DNA from: Podocnemis expansa
Lineage: Eukaryota; Chordata; Testudines; Podocnemididae
Assembly (NCBI GenBank): GCA_007922195.1
Contig: ML681996.1
Coordinates: forward strand, 22,674,932 to 22,738,931
Direction: 5' to 3'
Length of the DNA stretch: 64,000 bases
Shown here: piece after piece, positions 44,791-57,928 of the stretch
Layout: every line of letters starts with the position of its first letter
Numbering within the stretch: the first letter of the stretch is position 1
The notes under the pieces: model-generated
The model's input: the letters and a program-made list of their open reading frames with translations, nothing else
Database searches by the model: none
Told to the model about the DNA's origin: nothing
Made by a program: the position numbers and the translations under genes

Positions 44791-47700
44791 AGAACATATA
44801 GCCTTTTTACAAGCAATGGGTTTAGAAATATACAAAGTAGAATTATTGCCTAAAATGCCCAGAACAATACAACAAGAACAAGATAAATGGCAGAAATGAT
44901 TAAAAATATTCTACTTAGCAATAAACTATTTTTGATTCCAAAAAATGTATTCTGAAATAGCAGAGTGTTTTAAAGATTATTATAGTTAGATTGTGAACGG
45001 TGCAGACCAGAGACCCAGATGGTATAAACTGGCATACCTCCACTGAATTCCAGGACAGTCAAAAAATCTAATCAAACCACAGAGCCTTCCTTTGTGAATA
45101 ATTTTCTGTGCTCTGTAACGACAGATTGGTTTAAATATACTTAATTTACAAAACCCCAAAATTCAGACTTTAGCAAAAAGTATCACACTCTTTTCAAACT
45201 ATCTCCAAGAGATGGGAATTAAAAAAAGGAAATGCTTGTTCTGCATATGAAGTGATTAATGGACTTTGGATTAGTTCTGACTGATTTGCAGTAGAGCTTT
45301 TTGCTACCATATCCTGTCAGAGCTAAAGTCTCTCACAATACTGTATGCATAAATTAATTCATTCCAAGATTCTGCAAAAGACTTATATAACACTAAAAAC
45401 AGTATTCAGATGTCAAGAAAAATTACCAAAAGGAAAAACAGATGATCTGCTGAGCATCTTGCCGCCATGATGAGCACAGTTGCATATTTTGACATTACTA
45501 AACCAAGAGGAATACAACTTAGTTTGGTTGAGTTACAGTGGTAAAAGAGCTATTTGTAGCCCTCTTCATCATGCACCATTTAAAAAGATGTCCCAACACA
45601 GAGGAGAATCTTTTTTATTTTGAGAAAGTATGAGCTTTGAAAGGAGAAAGTTGTCACTGTATAATGGAGTGCTATTCTATAGGATGTATGAATTCTTTAA
45701 TGGGTACACCCATCTTTGAATCGAGTCCTGATAAATTTTGCAAGCCAAATGGCAGTCTATAATACATTGTTCAAGCTTTTATTATTTTTTTTTCTTTGGG
45801 CAAGCATTTAGTGATGATAAAAGAAAGAGAGTGCACTCACTTGAGCAAAGCAGACAAGAAAAAAATGTTTTCTTTTTTGGATAACTAATTTTTTTCTCCC
45901 TCTACTGAGCATAGCCATTTTCATTGTTCTGTGCACAGAGAGGGCAGCTTCACCTTTTCAGCAGAATTGTTATTTCTTCTGCAAGGGACATTGTAGTGAC
46001 ATTGATCAGGAATTTGAAGATGAAGCTAGCAAAAAACAAAAAAGGGCCTTCTGTTGTTATAGAGGACTGAAATAGGCTAGAAAAAAAATGTCCAATAAGT
46101 ACATCTGAATAAGGCTATATTGCATTGGTAGAGAAAAGGATGATGTAGTGTTTGCAATGCAGATATCGTATCATATGAGATTTTCAGAAAGGCTCACAGG
46201 TAAAACACCTGTTGACTTCAGTGTGAGCAAATTTAGCTTGCCTTTGTGCTTTTGAAAATACAACCCTTTGCCATTTCCCCAGAACTGATGGTCTTAATCC
46301 CGTATCCAGTCTCTACAACAAATGAGACTAATTGATAAATTCATCTCAAATTCATCACAGATATGAGCCTGGGCAATTCCATTGACTTCCATAACTTTAG
46401 AGCTGAGTTTGTCTGCTTGTGAGGAGTATCAGTAGAGAGACTAATGAATAAACAAGTTTACAGACTGGATTACCATGGGAATACCAGTGATGGTCCTTCC
46501 TGATGATCAGTGATCAGAGTGAGTTGTACATCTGCTAATAATGTACCTGTTTTACAGATAAATAAAAGCCATCTGGCTCCAGAGCTCCCAGTTTTGCCTC
46601 TTTCACAAGCTCCAAATTCACACACATTTGAAAATGTCAATGATTATACACTAGGAACAACTCAAACAAAGACCACGGTGAATAGAACACATTCTCACAG
46701 CTAGTGTAAATCAGCATGGCTCAGTTGGTTTCAGTGGAGTAATGTGGATTTACTCAGGCAAAAGCTCTGACCCTGAGGCATCATAATCTGATGCATTTAT
46801 ACATTCCTCAGCCACTGGTTGGATGGTGACCCATGATGCATCAGAGCATAGCCTCTCTCTCTAGACATTTATACTGTAGCCATTGACAATGGTAGGGTCC
46901 ACAGAGGACAGCAATAGGAGTTATTTGTTTTAGGTCAAGTTCCCTTAATTTTATTCAACTTTAAAACACTTCTAACAGTGACCTGCTTTCACAGCACTGA
47001 GAAGGATATTGAGGCTACATCCTTCCCACTTTGTTCTCAAATTTGTAGAATCCCAACATTCTCTGGGCCTATCAGGATGTATTATTCCTATTCCCAAACC
47101 TGACCACAGCCACAGCACTGTTAGAGAATGGCTCCAAAGTAGGTCACCTCTGCCTGATGCTTTTCTTCTAAAAGACAGCCCCTTATTAACCACTTGAAAG
47201 AAAGGCTGAGAATTATCCAATGGCAGTCTGTTTAACAGAGGAGAACTGCCATTGGCTGGTGGTCACGATGGCTAGCCCAGCCAGGGATTTGACTCCTCAT
47301 CTGCACCCTACAATTACAACTATTTCTGAGAACTTAACCCATTATATATTTCAAGGTAAATGAGAGCAGATGAGCCTATTATTTAATATTTGTATTACTA
47401 TGGCACCTAGAAGCCTTAACCATAGACCAAGGAACCATTGTGCTTGGAACTACAAAAACCTAGGGGGAAAAAAAAAACCTCTTCTTTCTTTATCAAGCAT
47501 CAGGGTAGAAGCTCCCCACAGAGCTCAAGAGCAATATGATAGATGACTAGATAGAGTGTTAGCCTGGCATTAAAGGACACAATTTGTGGGTTATGTTAGA
47601 CTTAACCTCACTAGCTTGTGCATGTGTTACAGCAGCAAGCGTGATCCATGGTCTGATAAAGAAGTAGCATAATCCTCTACTGTTCTTCATTATGTTCACA

Positions 47701-48164
47701 ACCATACTGTCTTCTACTTTTGTACTGTCTGATAAGACCAAATAGCAGAACATGCACCTGCCTCCATCTCTGCCCAGTTCCCAATCCCAATCCCTTATTG
47801 TGCTAGCCAGGGTAATCCCTGAATATGGAAGAGTTTGTCCTTGGGCTTTATTTTTTTTAATACTTATACACTTTATAGAAATATTCATTGAACTGTAGTA
47901 AAAAGCTTTCCATAAAAGACCAAATGCACAATTATGACTCACTCCAGACCCTCATGAAATATTCATTTTAACTATGACACAGTCAAATTGCATTGCTTTC
48001 TAATCTGCTATAGTTTAGTGCTTACGGGCAAAATTGGTACTAGTGTTGCAATGTTTCCTTGGATTTCGCCCCTTCTTCTCCAGCCCCTATCTTCATCTAC
48101 TTGTTAGCTTAGTTATCACAGTGTAGGGAATCTGACCACATGTGATAGGCTGCATTAATCACAA
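44791..48164. other. Quiet AT-rich interval
   Basis: No repeat family, RNA gene or coding gene that I can support. Confidence 0.45.
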
Positions 48165-48336
48165 ATGGCTTAATTCGAACTAACTGGCAGGTTTTATTAG
48201 TTTGAACTAATCTTTCATTAGTTCTAATTAATGAATTCCTTAGTTCAAACTAATGAAAGCCTAGTGTAGACAGCTATTAAGTTAGTTCAAATTAAGCCTT
48301 CTTAATTAGAACTAACTGACAAGTATAGACATACTC
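48165..48336. mobile_element. Miniature element, family d, right part
   Basis: TTAGTTCAAACTAATGAAAG, then CTAGTGTAGACAGC and TTAATTAGAACTAAC, ending AGTATAGACATACTC. Close in layout to the right half of 10671-11021. The left terminus is lost or highly decayed. Confidence 0.7.
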
Positions 48337-48535
48337 TTAAAGACTAACAAGTTTATTTATTGCATTAGCTTTAGTGGGAGAAATCCCACTTCATCAGACA
48401 GTTGAAGACGTAAGTTCTGTAAGTTCTCCATCTTCAAGCATCTGATGAAGTGGGATTTTCTCCCACAAAAGCTAATGCAATAAATAAACTTGTTAGTCTT
48501 TAAAAGTGCCATAAGAATCTTGTTAGTAATATCAG
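48337..48535. mobile_element. Penelope-like tails, facing pair
   Basis: A minus tail (48337-48405: CTTTAGTGGGAGAAATCCCAC) and a plus tail (48432-48530: CTGATGAAGTGGGATTTTC) face each other across about 25 nt. Both keep the CTGATGA box; the second box is TAAA in one and AAAA in the other. Confidence 0.75.
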
Positions 48536-51500
48536 TGTTATCTTCCTTCATTTGATGCTGCTATACCAACTCATATGAGAATGGTTGTTCAAGCAAAACA
48601 ATTGTAATTTATTTATTCACAAAGTTGACAACAATTTCTGTATTTCAGGATTTTTTTCAAAACAGCACTTTTAATTTTTACCCGTCACCAATGCTGATAG
48701 CAGGTGAAAGTCACAATCCCGACTTTCTGTTTAGCAAGGAGACCTTTTATAATTCTGGTTTGAGAGGCTGTACCAGACAGCAGGACCAATCATAGGAAAT
48801 GCTATGTGCATTCTGCTAGTCCCACTGAAGTCAATGCAATTCAGGATGTTTAACAATTTACAGGAGATCTTCCACACTTTGCAGGACTGATCCCATAATT
48901 AGGTCACTTCATACCTATAAGGTAACTTTATCATAACCACTGTGCCCTTGTGCAAATATTCAGTGCACATCCTGAAAAATAAACTCATAGGCTGAACATT
49001 CTGCTTAATTTTCTCACATGGCAGTTGGTAAACATCTCAAGGGTAAACACCTAAAAGTACTAAATATCTGAGATCCAAGGATACATTGGAATTAAGATGG
49101 AAAATACCTTTGCTTTTAGGTCATCTAACTATCCCCTCATCTCTGCTTGTTCTCAATAGTACAGTAACATTAATAAGCATATTGTTATAGGTGGTAGTTA
49201 GAACAGAAACCGTCTAATATGTAATATATAAAAGTAACTCATTTTAAAAATGTGTAACTTAAAAACTGTATGAAGTCATCATTTACTACATCTAAAAGTC
49301 CACCTCAGCAATAAGACAGATGAAGTGAAGACATTTTAACATTCCCTCTTCTGACTAATTTTATGAAAAGTCTTAGCAACGTATCTCGTACCAGGAGACA
49401 TCTATGAATTGTGACTATTGTGAAGTATATGCAGAGACTTCTAAGAGTGGGCTGTATACAGGTCATTTTATGGCCTACTGAAGCTAGAGATATATAAGAC
49501 AATGAAGTTTAGAAAAGATTACTGTGGTGTCCTCATACTGCAAATCTGTAGTAGGGATTATGTATGATGCAGTTTACTTCTTGACAGTAGCTTCTTTATT
49601 CTCTGTTCAGCATTCTCACACTGTGCTGCACCTCTTCAGAAAAACTGTCAAACAGCACAGCTGGAGTTAATAAACTGAGGAAGGATGCCCATTACCAGTT
49701 ACAGACATCCCCATTGTTTGATGCTTTCAGTATTTCATTATCTCTGCATCAACACTGGTAGTCCTGCAACTGAAAAGCCATCAGAATAACGCAGCTTGAA
49801 ATGATAAATGAAAGTAACAGAACAACTGCAGCACAGAGCATTCAATTCTGTGGGCCGGTTAGGTGAACACAGATTTGTATCTCTGCTATAGCAGTCTTAT
49901 ACTACCACACAAAGGCTGTGTCTATGTGGGTCTATCCAGACTTTTTTTAGTATACTACTCTGGGGCTGGTTTCATGTACACAATTTTCTACAAGTGCTGG
50001 GAAACCAAATAAATAAAATAAATAAAATCAGTTAATTGTTCTTTTTCCTAATAATATATTAGACAAAAATTACCCTTATTTTTCTGCCATGGGGTAGAGG
50101 GAGTTGAAAAGCAAACACAACAAAATACAGGGAAAAAGTGTACCATTCATGATAGAATCTTGTTCCAAAATAAACATTACTTAACTGGGACTAGGCAATT
50201 TAATTATCAAATTCAGTCTTGAGCTCACATTGTTTAAAGAATATGATTCAAGAAAGTGCCTATTTGTTAACTATGAGGTTACCTATTGGATCACATTTCT
50301 CTTATATGCTTTAACAATTAACTGTAAGTGATATGGAATTTAACTGTGTACTCCATAATTTTTTTTCTTGTTAATAAACATAACTAATTTAAAGACTCAA
50401 CCATGTATTTCAAATTATTATTTTAAATATTATCTACTTAATGCCAACAATATAGTTTTAGAAACTAAAAAGTGTACAGCTCTGTCTTCTTGACAGAACT
50501 ATGATGAATTTCTACAGCTACTGTGTATAATTAAACAAGTAGAGCAATTGACTAAAACTGATATTTGGACCCCAAAATTTCAAAAAGCCTGGGAATTTAG
50601 TCACCTCACTCCCATTATAGTCAGTGGCAATTACACAGCTATATTTTCTATCACATACATACAGATGATTAGGGGCCAATCTCTAAATTATTCTCATATT
50701 CGGGAATGCAAAATCTTATTTTAACAGATATGGCAATTCCCTGCAACGTCCTTAGGAGATCTTACTGTATTAAGTTTAGGCACCACTGTGGGCCATGGAA
50801 TGCATATAAATTACGTGTGAGAGAGTAACTGCAGATCCACAAGGCCTAAGAGAAGTGAGGTGTGACTAGGTAAATTCACTCAAGTTATAACATCTAAAAC
50901 ATTCAGGTTAAAATGCCTATAACAACCCCTTGGAAAGTTCACATATACTTGTTCAGACTGGATTCTTGGAGGTCAACAGACAGAGAAAATACTTTGAAAT
51001 AAATAACCTGATTTTACACTGATGCAGAAACTTCTTTCTAATCCAGCACATGGACCAGATCTTGGGCCAGATTCAGTACATGGAACAGGAGAAATCTCAA
51101 CTCTTTAGGGAAGGATCAGAAGGACTGAAATGGACCAGAGCCCTTCTAGGTCAGGGGGTGAAGTATGATCTCTGGTGAGCTTATAAGGATGCATGTAGAT
51201 TCTTGTAATGTTTTCGCTGTAATGCTTTTGCCTTACAAATAAATTTGTTTGCTTAAAAAAAAGTTGTAAGGTAAATTAAAAGCAAAAACAATTATGCTAT
51301 TTATAGTCTTCTATAGGCTTATCTGTAGTTTCCGGCTACTTTAACCAACCATCCACACCAAAGAAAGCTTTAACATACTTGAATCTGTCACCATTCAGGC
51401 TACAAAGTCAAATTCAGTTGAGAAATTATCAATAGAAGAGTGTCCCAAGGACATGGGCACCATGCATAACAGAATATGTAATACTTCTGTAATAATTCCT

Positions 51501-51630
51501 TGTATTAGCCAGTCAAAAACAGTGCACACACTGCAATCTGGAAAAGGAGAGAAAGAGTCGTAGCCTATTTTCACACGAGGCTTTTAAATCAAAACAACAA
51601 CCATTGTGTAAGGAAGATTTTGTACTTGTT
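48536..51630. other. Quiet AT-rich interval
   Basis: No supported gene or repeat. Short AAAT repeats at about 50006-50030. Confidence 0.45.
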
Positions 51631-51634
51631 ATGC

Positions 51635-51705
51635 AATGAATGTTATGTACGTTAATTTGGTGTATGTTATGTATGTTATGAATATTAAGTATGTTATAAT
51701 GGTCC
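51635..51705. repeat. Degenerate TATGTTATG tandem repeat
   Basis: Repeated TATGTTATGTA-like words with variants such as TATGTTATGAA. Confidence 0.7.
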
Positions 51706-51769
51706 ATTACAATTTAGGTTTCCACCTCCCTAGAGGTGAGAAAGAGAGTGCAGTTAGGGGCAATAAGTA

Positions 51770-52960
51770 ACAGTGTTATGTAACTAGGGTTGAGACTGAG
51801 AACAGGAGTTGTAGGCTGGTCTGCCTAGCAACTGGTTATGTAATTACAGTGAGGAAAGTTACTGGAGGGATGGCAGACTGCTAACAGGTTCAGCCTGCCT
51901 GGCAACAGAGAGAGCAGTGTGCAAACACAGAGGGCTGGGCACAGCTCTTCCAGAACTCTCCACACTGTACCCTATGAACTCCTTTTTCGGTGCGAAAATA
52001 GGGGCACAGTGATTGGCCAAGCAGTTTGGAATTTAAGGGAGTTCTGTGAGGGGAACAGGGTCTTCAGCCCCGGGACTGCGAGGAGGAGGAGTTCGGTGAG
52101 GGTGTCCCTGTTGCGGTGGCTGGAGTCCAGGGTCTCTGGAGCTAAGCTGAGACTTGTGATCTGATTGGAAACAGAGAGACCCAAGGCCTAGCTGTACAGG
52201 ACTGAGCGTCTAACCCTGTGTGGCCAATAGCTCAGGCAAACTGGGTGTTTGGCAAGGCTCTGAAGAGGACATCAGGACAGTATTGGATCGTGTCCCTGAA
52301 GAAGCAGGGCCCAGTTTAGCTTGTGGTAGAAGGTCCTGCCCATGAACTCTGACAAGCAGTGAATAGACTGTTGAACAAGGACCCCTGGGTCACAAGAGGC
52401 TGGAAGGAGATGGACCAAGTGTGGACAGCTGATTGAGGATGACGAGGGATCCAACAGATGCCGTGGAATCGGGGTCAATGGGACAATGAAGGCAATCGTG
52501 AATGTATTTAAGCTCCAGTGTGGAGTGTGGGATTTGGTCAGGTGTACCTTACTGGGGTGATAGCCTTATCAGGCGCACAGGTCCAATCCCTGCCTGGCCA
52601 TTTAGAGAAAGAGAAGCTGAAGTGGCTGCCCTGAGTAGCTTTGGTTTAAGTTTACCACTTATCAGCATAATTTACCTGTTTCCCTTATTACCATTCAGCT
52701 GTATTCTTTATGACCACTTACCTAGAGTGTTTATTACCACTTGCCTGTTTTACACTGAAGGTGTTTTCTATTATAAGGGATTTACTGCTTGTTAATTAAT
52801 GGGTTTCCACTATTTATATTGCTGTCTTAAAATAATGCAAGGGGTTGTCACTGGCAAATAAACTATCTGTTTGAATCAAAAGGTTCTGGTTATTTGTGAC
52901 TGCTGGGGGAGGTGCCAGAGGCTGATAGATGCCTCAGGTGAGAGGATCCCGATCCTGATT
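51770..52960 (+). mobile_element. LTR-like sequence, borders uncertain
   Basis: A moderately GC-rich block (GGTGTCCCTGTTGCGGTGGC and similar) is followed by an AT-rich end with AATAAACTATCTG at about 52858, then about 100 nt ending near GATTCA. Base composition steps and the late polyadenylation signal resemble a long solo LTR. No duplication could be matched; a miniature element abuts the right side. Frame 51919-52164 inside has no recognisable domain. Confidence 0.4.
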
Positions 52961-53409
52961 CATCATATCCAAACGACTTTTCATTATTTTGAAATGATGA
53001 GCCCCATCATTTCGAAATAACAAACCTTATTTTGAAATAGTAAAACCTAGGGTGAAATTGAAATAGCCATTATTTCAAAACAGCTGCTTCAAAATAACGC
53101 CATTCGGACTTGTTATTTCAAAATTACCATTATTTCGATTTAACACTTTTGCCCTTCTCCTTCCCAGGATGCCTTCCTTTTTCTATATATTGGCTGGCAA
53201 CATGGCCGTGCCAAGAGGCCATGTTGCGACACCTCCCATGCTGCCCCTCTCCTGATTCTAAATAGCAAGTCCTGTGTCCAGACTTGCTATTTCAATTTGA
53301 GTTTTTTGCTGATTTCAATTTAAATTAATTTGAAATAACAATTTTATTCTGAAATAACTTATTTTGAATTGACCTATTTTGAAACAAGCATCTACATGTG
53401 GACATAGCC
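52961..53409. mobile_element. Miniature element, family b, copy 3
   Basis: The right end is ACATGTGGACATAGCC; the left end is decayed (CATCATATCC in place of GGCTATGTCC). Words TTATTTCGAAATAA and TTATTTTGAAATA. Central AAATAGCAAGTCC...GGACTTGCTATTT-like stem (about 53260-53300). Shares the GGCAACATGGCC block with 40374-40873 in inverse orientation. Confidence 0.8.
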
Positions 53410-54075
53410 ATAGAGAATGCATAGTATGTGCACTGCGCATGCTATGACTTGCAGAAGAACCCAGGATATCAGTCATCATACTCACCATCATTACAAGCGG
53501 TAGTCATCCTGGAAATTCTCTCTGTTCCTCCCCTCACAAAGTATGTAGGATAGGATACGGCTTTTATAATGTGCTCCCCTTTGTCCACTGGGGTCCATAC
53601 ACATTCAACTCCTTTCGCTTATTTCAACTTCCAAATCACACTAATTTTAGAGTGCCCCATTTTTCAACTCATTACTTTCCCTTATACTCATGAATGTTTG
53701 CATCACCTCATCACCACAGTAACAGTTACCTTAACAAAGTCTCTAACATTCTCAGCTGTTATTTCCAAAACATCATTATATCATAAAAACAGACACAAGC
53801 ACAACAACTTTACTATTAACTGAAGCTAACTTGTCTTCATAACACAATTAACTTCTCTAAAGTCCTAACACCTAAATTAGCTATGCAAAATATCTTAGGG
53901 TACCCAGCACTGGCACTAAGGTTTCTGGTGACCCCCAGCAGTGCAGCAAATATCAGTCTGCAGATTACAGCAAGGCAGATGAGTGATGTCAGCAGTGCAG
54001 CACATTTTGGTGCCCCTCAAATGTCAGTGCCCCCCCTGCAATGTTTACCATGCTTACCATGTTTTGCTGGCCCTG
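53410..54075. other. No recognisable gene
   Basis: AT-rich first half. From about 53890 short GC-rich words (CAGCAGTGCAGCA) repeat. Confidence 0.45.
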
Positions 54076-54310
54076 AGGGTACGTCTACACTGTGATTAAA
54101 CACCTGCAACTAGCTCATGTGAGCTGATTCCAGCTTGTGGGACTGTAAAATTGTAGTAGAGAGGCACTAGAGATGTCTGAGTTCAGGCAAGAGCCCAGAT
54201 TCTGAGATCCAAGAGCCCAGTCTCTAGTGAAAGCCCAGACATCTACATTGCAATTTTATAGCACTGTAGGCTGAGTCCTGGAAGCTCAGCTCACCTGAGA
54301 CACAGGGATG
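54076..54310. mobile_element. Partial DNA element, GGGTACGTCTACACTG end
   Basis: The left end is GGGTACGTCTACACTG with CTGAG to its left, which fits CNNNG. CAGACATCTACATTGCAATT at about 54236 is an inner copy of the motif in the opposite sense. No right end is visible. Confidence 0.55.
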
Positions 54311-54453
54311 GATTTTAGCAGAGGCTTTATAACCAACCAAAAGGAGGCCCTTAGGCTTCAGCTCCTGAAACTCGTATCTGGAGTGGATCTTTCTTGCCCC
54401 GCTCAGTGACTGGGGCTGCAGCACTGAGACTGTTCCTGTCCTGCCAGCTCTGG

Positions 54454-55126
54454 CAGGGCTGGATTTTGGTATTCATAGGCCCTAGGCACTTCCACTCCGA
54501 AATGTGCAAAAAGAGGAGTAAACACCAATTGAATTACATCGATTGATATGATGCACCTTAAGCTATTCTAATGCTAAACCACATGATTTTCCTTATTTTT
54601 CCTTAGTTTTTTCTGCTTTTTGAATTTTTTCTCTCCTTTGTAGGCCCTAAAAATTTCATAGGCCCTAGGCACTGTGCCTACAGTGCCTAATGGGATATTT
54701 GGCACCGAGCACTGGGGATGGGGGCCCAGCAGTGGGGGGCAACTTGGCTACATTCACACACAGGGGGTTATTTCAATACAAGTTGTTTCAAAACAACTTG
54801 TATCGAAATACCACCTTATTTTGAAATAAGTTAATTTGAATTAAGAAAATGTTAATTTGAATTAAGGAAAAAAGGTCAAAGCGAAATAACATGTTCGGAC
54901 AACAGTTATTTCGAAACGAGTCACCGTTGTTTTGAAACAACATGTTCTGACGGGATTGTTTCAAAACAATCGTTTCGAAACAACGTTGTTTCGTCACCAA
55001 ATGGGGTTTAAGTTGTTTCAAAACAATGGTACGTCGTGTGAACTTGGCGTTTCTTATTTTGAAATAACCTCTGTTGTTTCAAAATAAGACTGCCGTGAGT
55101 CCCCCAAGACAGTTAATCCAGCCCTG
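54454..55126. mobile_element. Possible hAT-type element containing a miniature element
   Basis: CAGGGCTGGATTTTGG at the left and TTAATCCAGCCCTG at the right are inverted repeats. The 8-bp flanks do not match. A 10-bp-arm hairpin (TAGGCACTGT / ACAGTGCCTA) is at 54666-54689. Confidence 0.45.
54746..55095. mobile_element. Miniature element, family a, copy 4
   Basis: The left end GGCTACATTCACACAC resembles the family a end. The inside has GTTGTTTCGAAACAAC-type words and GCGAAATAACATGTTC. The right end is decayed. Confidence 0.7.
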
Positions 55127-56100
55127 TAGATACAGACTAGCAGTGGGTTTTTAAATGCGGCATAGAAATACCCTTAAAGACATGAGGTCTGTAGGCCCTT
55201 TGTTACAGCATCCATTAATAGTTATGTTTCACTTTTATATGTTCTGTATACCTTTTATCCTTGGTTACACTATAAGAAAACAAAGCACAGAAACAGGGGA
55301 GCTCACAGCATAAGCAAGGGACTGTGCATCCTGGAAATATCCTGTTCAGGAGGGAGGGAGAAGAAACACTTGGCCCAGGAGAAGTTATGACTGGAAACCA
55401 AAAGACTTTGCTGGACCACAGACGGGAATGCAGGTGTATTTTGCTGAACCACATCATGTATTATATATGGATCACAAACTACAAAAGACAATTTCATAGT
55501 ATTTTTTTCAGGTTTCAATTGCATTTGATTATTAGCATTAATTTATTTACTGTAATTTCAGCTACTTGCCCCTTGAAGCCAGGATTCTAGAGACAGGATT
55601 ATCAGCTCTATTTTAAAGCTCTAAATTACTTTCACACTAAAAGGAATACAGCATAGGCCACTTTAAATTAAATTCAAGTTGAAAATGACAAACATATCTC
55701 ACCAACTTAATGTTTTCCTTTCATGACACCAGTGAAACATTGTCTTTGGGTGAAGGTATTAATGTTTCCAGTTTTAAGATCAGTCATTAAGAAAGGTTTC
55801 TGGGTTTAGACACTTATTAATACACAATTCTGTGTAACAGTGACATTGAGGGATTTGCAGGGCTTCAAAGAGACTCAACTTGCTTTGACATTCATTGAAT
55901 AACGTCTCATACATTTTCACCATGGAACTGTTATGGAAAATGCAGTTATAACTTCAACTGACAAAAGCAAGCAAATCTGGTCTATTGCTTTTGTGTTGGG
56001 CAAGTACAGTATATAGCTGGGAACTGAGCAAACGTTGACGCTTTTGTTACAATGGATTAAATTACTGCCCCTTAATTTTCTTGGAACTTTGATGCTATCT
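55127..56100. other. No recognisable feature
   Basis: AT-rich; no supported call. Confidence 0.5.
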
Positions 56101-56609
56101 CAGGGGGTAGCAACCTTTTGGGTGGGGGGGGTGCCAATTCTTTCCCTCCCCAAGAAAAAAAACCCTTCTCCCATGTGCCACATAGAACAGAATCAGTGTT
56201 GGCGGCAGGGGTGACCTGGCTCTGGTCCCAGCCAGCTCTGGCCCTTCAGCCTCCCATCCCCTTCTCCACTGCAGGGACCCCAGGTGCATAAGAACCAGGC
56301 AGCCTGTCCTGCCTGCTTGCACACCTGATTTGGCCAGGTGTGGGCAACAGTGGACCCATGTGGGAGGCAGTTGGGGCCAGAAAGGGGGGGGTGAGCAGAT
56401 GCTGGCACACATCTGCTTGGGAATGAGAGCAGTGTGTCCCCAGCCAGTAGGGCCCTGAGGGCCACAAACCATATTGGGAGAGGGGTGGGGCTGGAAGGAG
56501 GGAGTGGCTACTGCACAGCCTTGCTTGGAGTCAGGAGCTGTGTGCTGTGCTGTTTATATTCACCTCGCATGCCAGCTTTGGCATGTGAGCCATAGATCGC
56601 CAAACCCTG
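56101..56609. mobile_element. Probable hAT-type element
   Basis: The left end CAGGGGGTAGCAACCTTTTG and right end GCCATAGATCGCCAAACCCTG resemble an amniote hAT family with CAGGGGTAGCAACC / GGTTGCCTACCCCTG ends. The interior is GC-rich with no valid gene. The 8-bp flanks do not match clearly. Confidence 0.6.
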
Positions 56610-57230
56610 CACTCTCAGATCATATTGAAATATTTGACTGTGACATGCCCACACTTACATTATGTTTCCTTGAAAAAATACATGGGATGCATTTTGCTCT
56701 TCAAAATTGTTTTCATATGTAAATATCTTAAAAGGGAGCATTTCCCATTTAGACAGAAATAAGGACCTCTCTGAAAGATGTGAAAAATTTGTAAGTGCAA
56801 TTAATATGAATGCACAAAACGATCAAGTATTTTTCCTACATAAATGGGCAATTCTTTGTATACAGATTAGGCGTATAATTTCAGGTACATTTTGTTTCTG
56901 TAAAATATGTATAGGTTTGAAAATCAAGTTAATTTTCTGGATTTTTAGAACTATATTTGCTTCACATTTGTTTTAATATTAACAGTTAAGCAGATACTGA
57001 GAACTGGTCAAAGAGATGGATTCATTTAGTTCACCATCACGGTTCTAAAGAAGCTAGGGTTAGATAGTACATCCTTATTCATCCTGCCACATGACTTTAG
57101 GTTTCCCTATGGTTGAGGTTAACAGACTACTTTGCTAGACTCTGAGCCATAATTAGACTCTTAAAATTTCACTCTTCACAATTTTAATCCGAAGTGATTA
57201 TTTTTCCTTATATTTGACCTGCTGAAATGT
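56610..57230. other. No recognisable feature
   Basis: AT-rich; frame 56707-56976 has no domain. Confidence 0.5.
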
Positions 57231-57239
57231 ATTTCTTCT

Positions 57240-57700
57240 CCCTACTCCATCCCCTAATCCCATTTTTGTTAATCTCTTACAGGTATTTATAATTAGCTTT
57301 TATGTTTTGCCTTAATCGTCCTTTCCCCTGGCTTTGCTTTTTTTTTTTTTTAAATAAACTTTTTATCATTTTTTCTTATCCTCCTCTGGATCCTCTCCAA
57401 TTCAGCATAAGCTCTTCAGTGAATGGAGACCAAAACTGCGTGTAATACTCAAATGTGGCCTCATCAGTTCTGCACAGAGATAAAAAATTAATTACCTTCT
57501 CCCCTTCTCCTGACCTAATTCTCCTTTTCATATTGTGCATTCCTTGTATGGTATTTGATGTTCTTAGAGCATATCACTCTGTATTTTCCTATTGAGTTTA
57601 TGGTCTGCACTATTTATGATTAGTAATCTTTCCTTTTCTATTAGCATTCTTCTATTTTAAATGTGTACATTGGCATCTTTGTCCCTTTGCATTTAGCATG
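57240..57700 (-). mobile_element. CR1 LINE copy I, old fragment
   Basis: The plus strand shows the complement of CR1 ORF2: CCTCCTCTGGATCCTCTCCAA, GAGACCAAAACTGCGTGTAA, TACTCAAATGTGGCCTCATCA. Decayed. Confidence 0.65.
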
Positions 57701-57712
57701 AATAAAGGACTA

Positions 57713-57759
57713 TTTATTATTATTATTATTAATTATTATTATTATTATTATTATTATTA
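57713..57759. repeat. (ATT)n microsatellite
   Basis: About 15 ATT units with one AATT interruption. Confidence 0.95.
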
Positions 57760-57928
57760 AACTCTGCTCTGAGGAAGGGGCAATGTCAAATCACACTCTC
57801 CCAGCCTGAAGAGTTTAGGTGCCTATTCATGGTCCACCTCTGTATACAGAAGGGGCATTAGCTGGTCTCATCAAATGCCACTCCTCCCATGTCAGCTCAG
57901 GACTGTTTCACCATTAAGACATAGCTGT

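Noticed and set aside
47559..47942. 127-codon minus-strand frame
   Set aside because: No recognisable motif or gene context.
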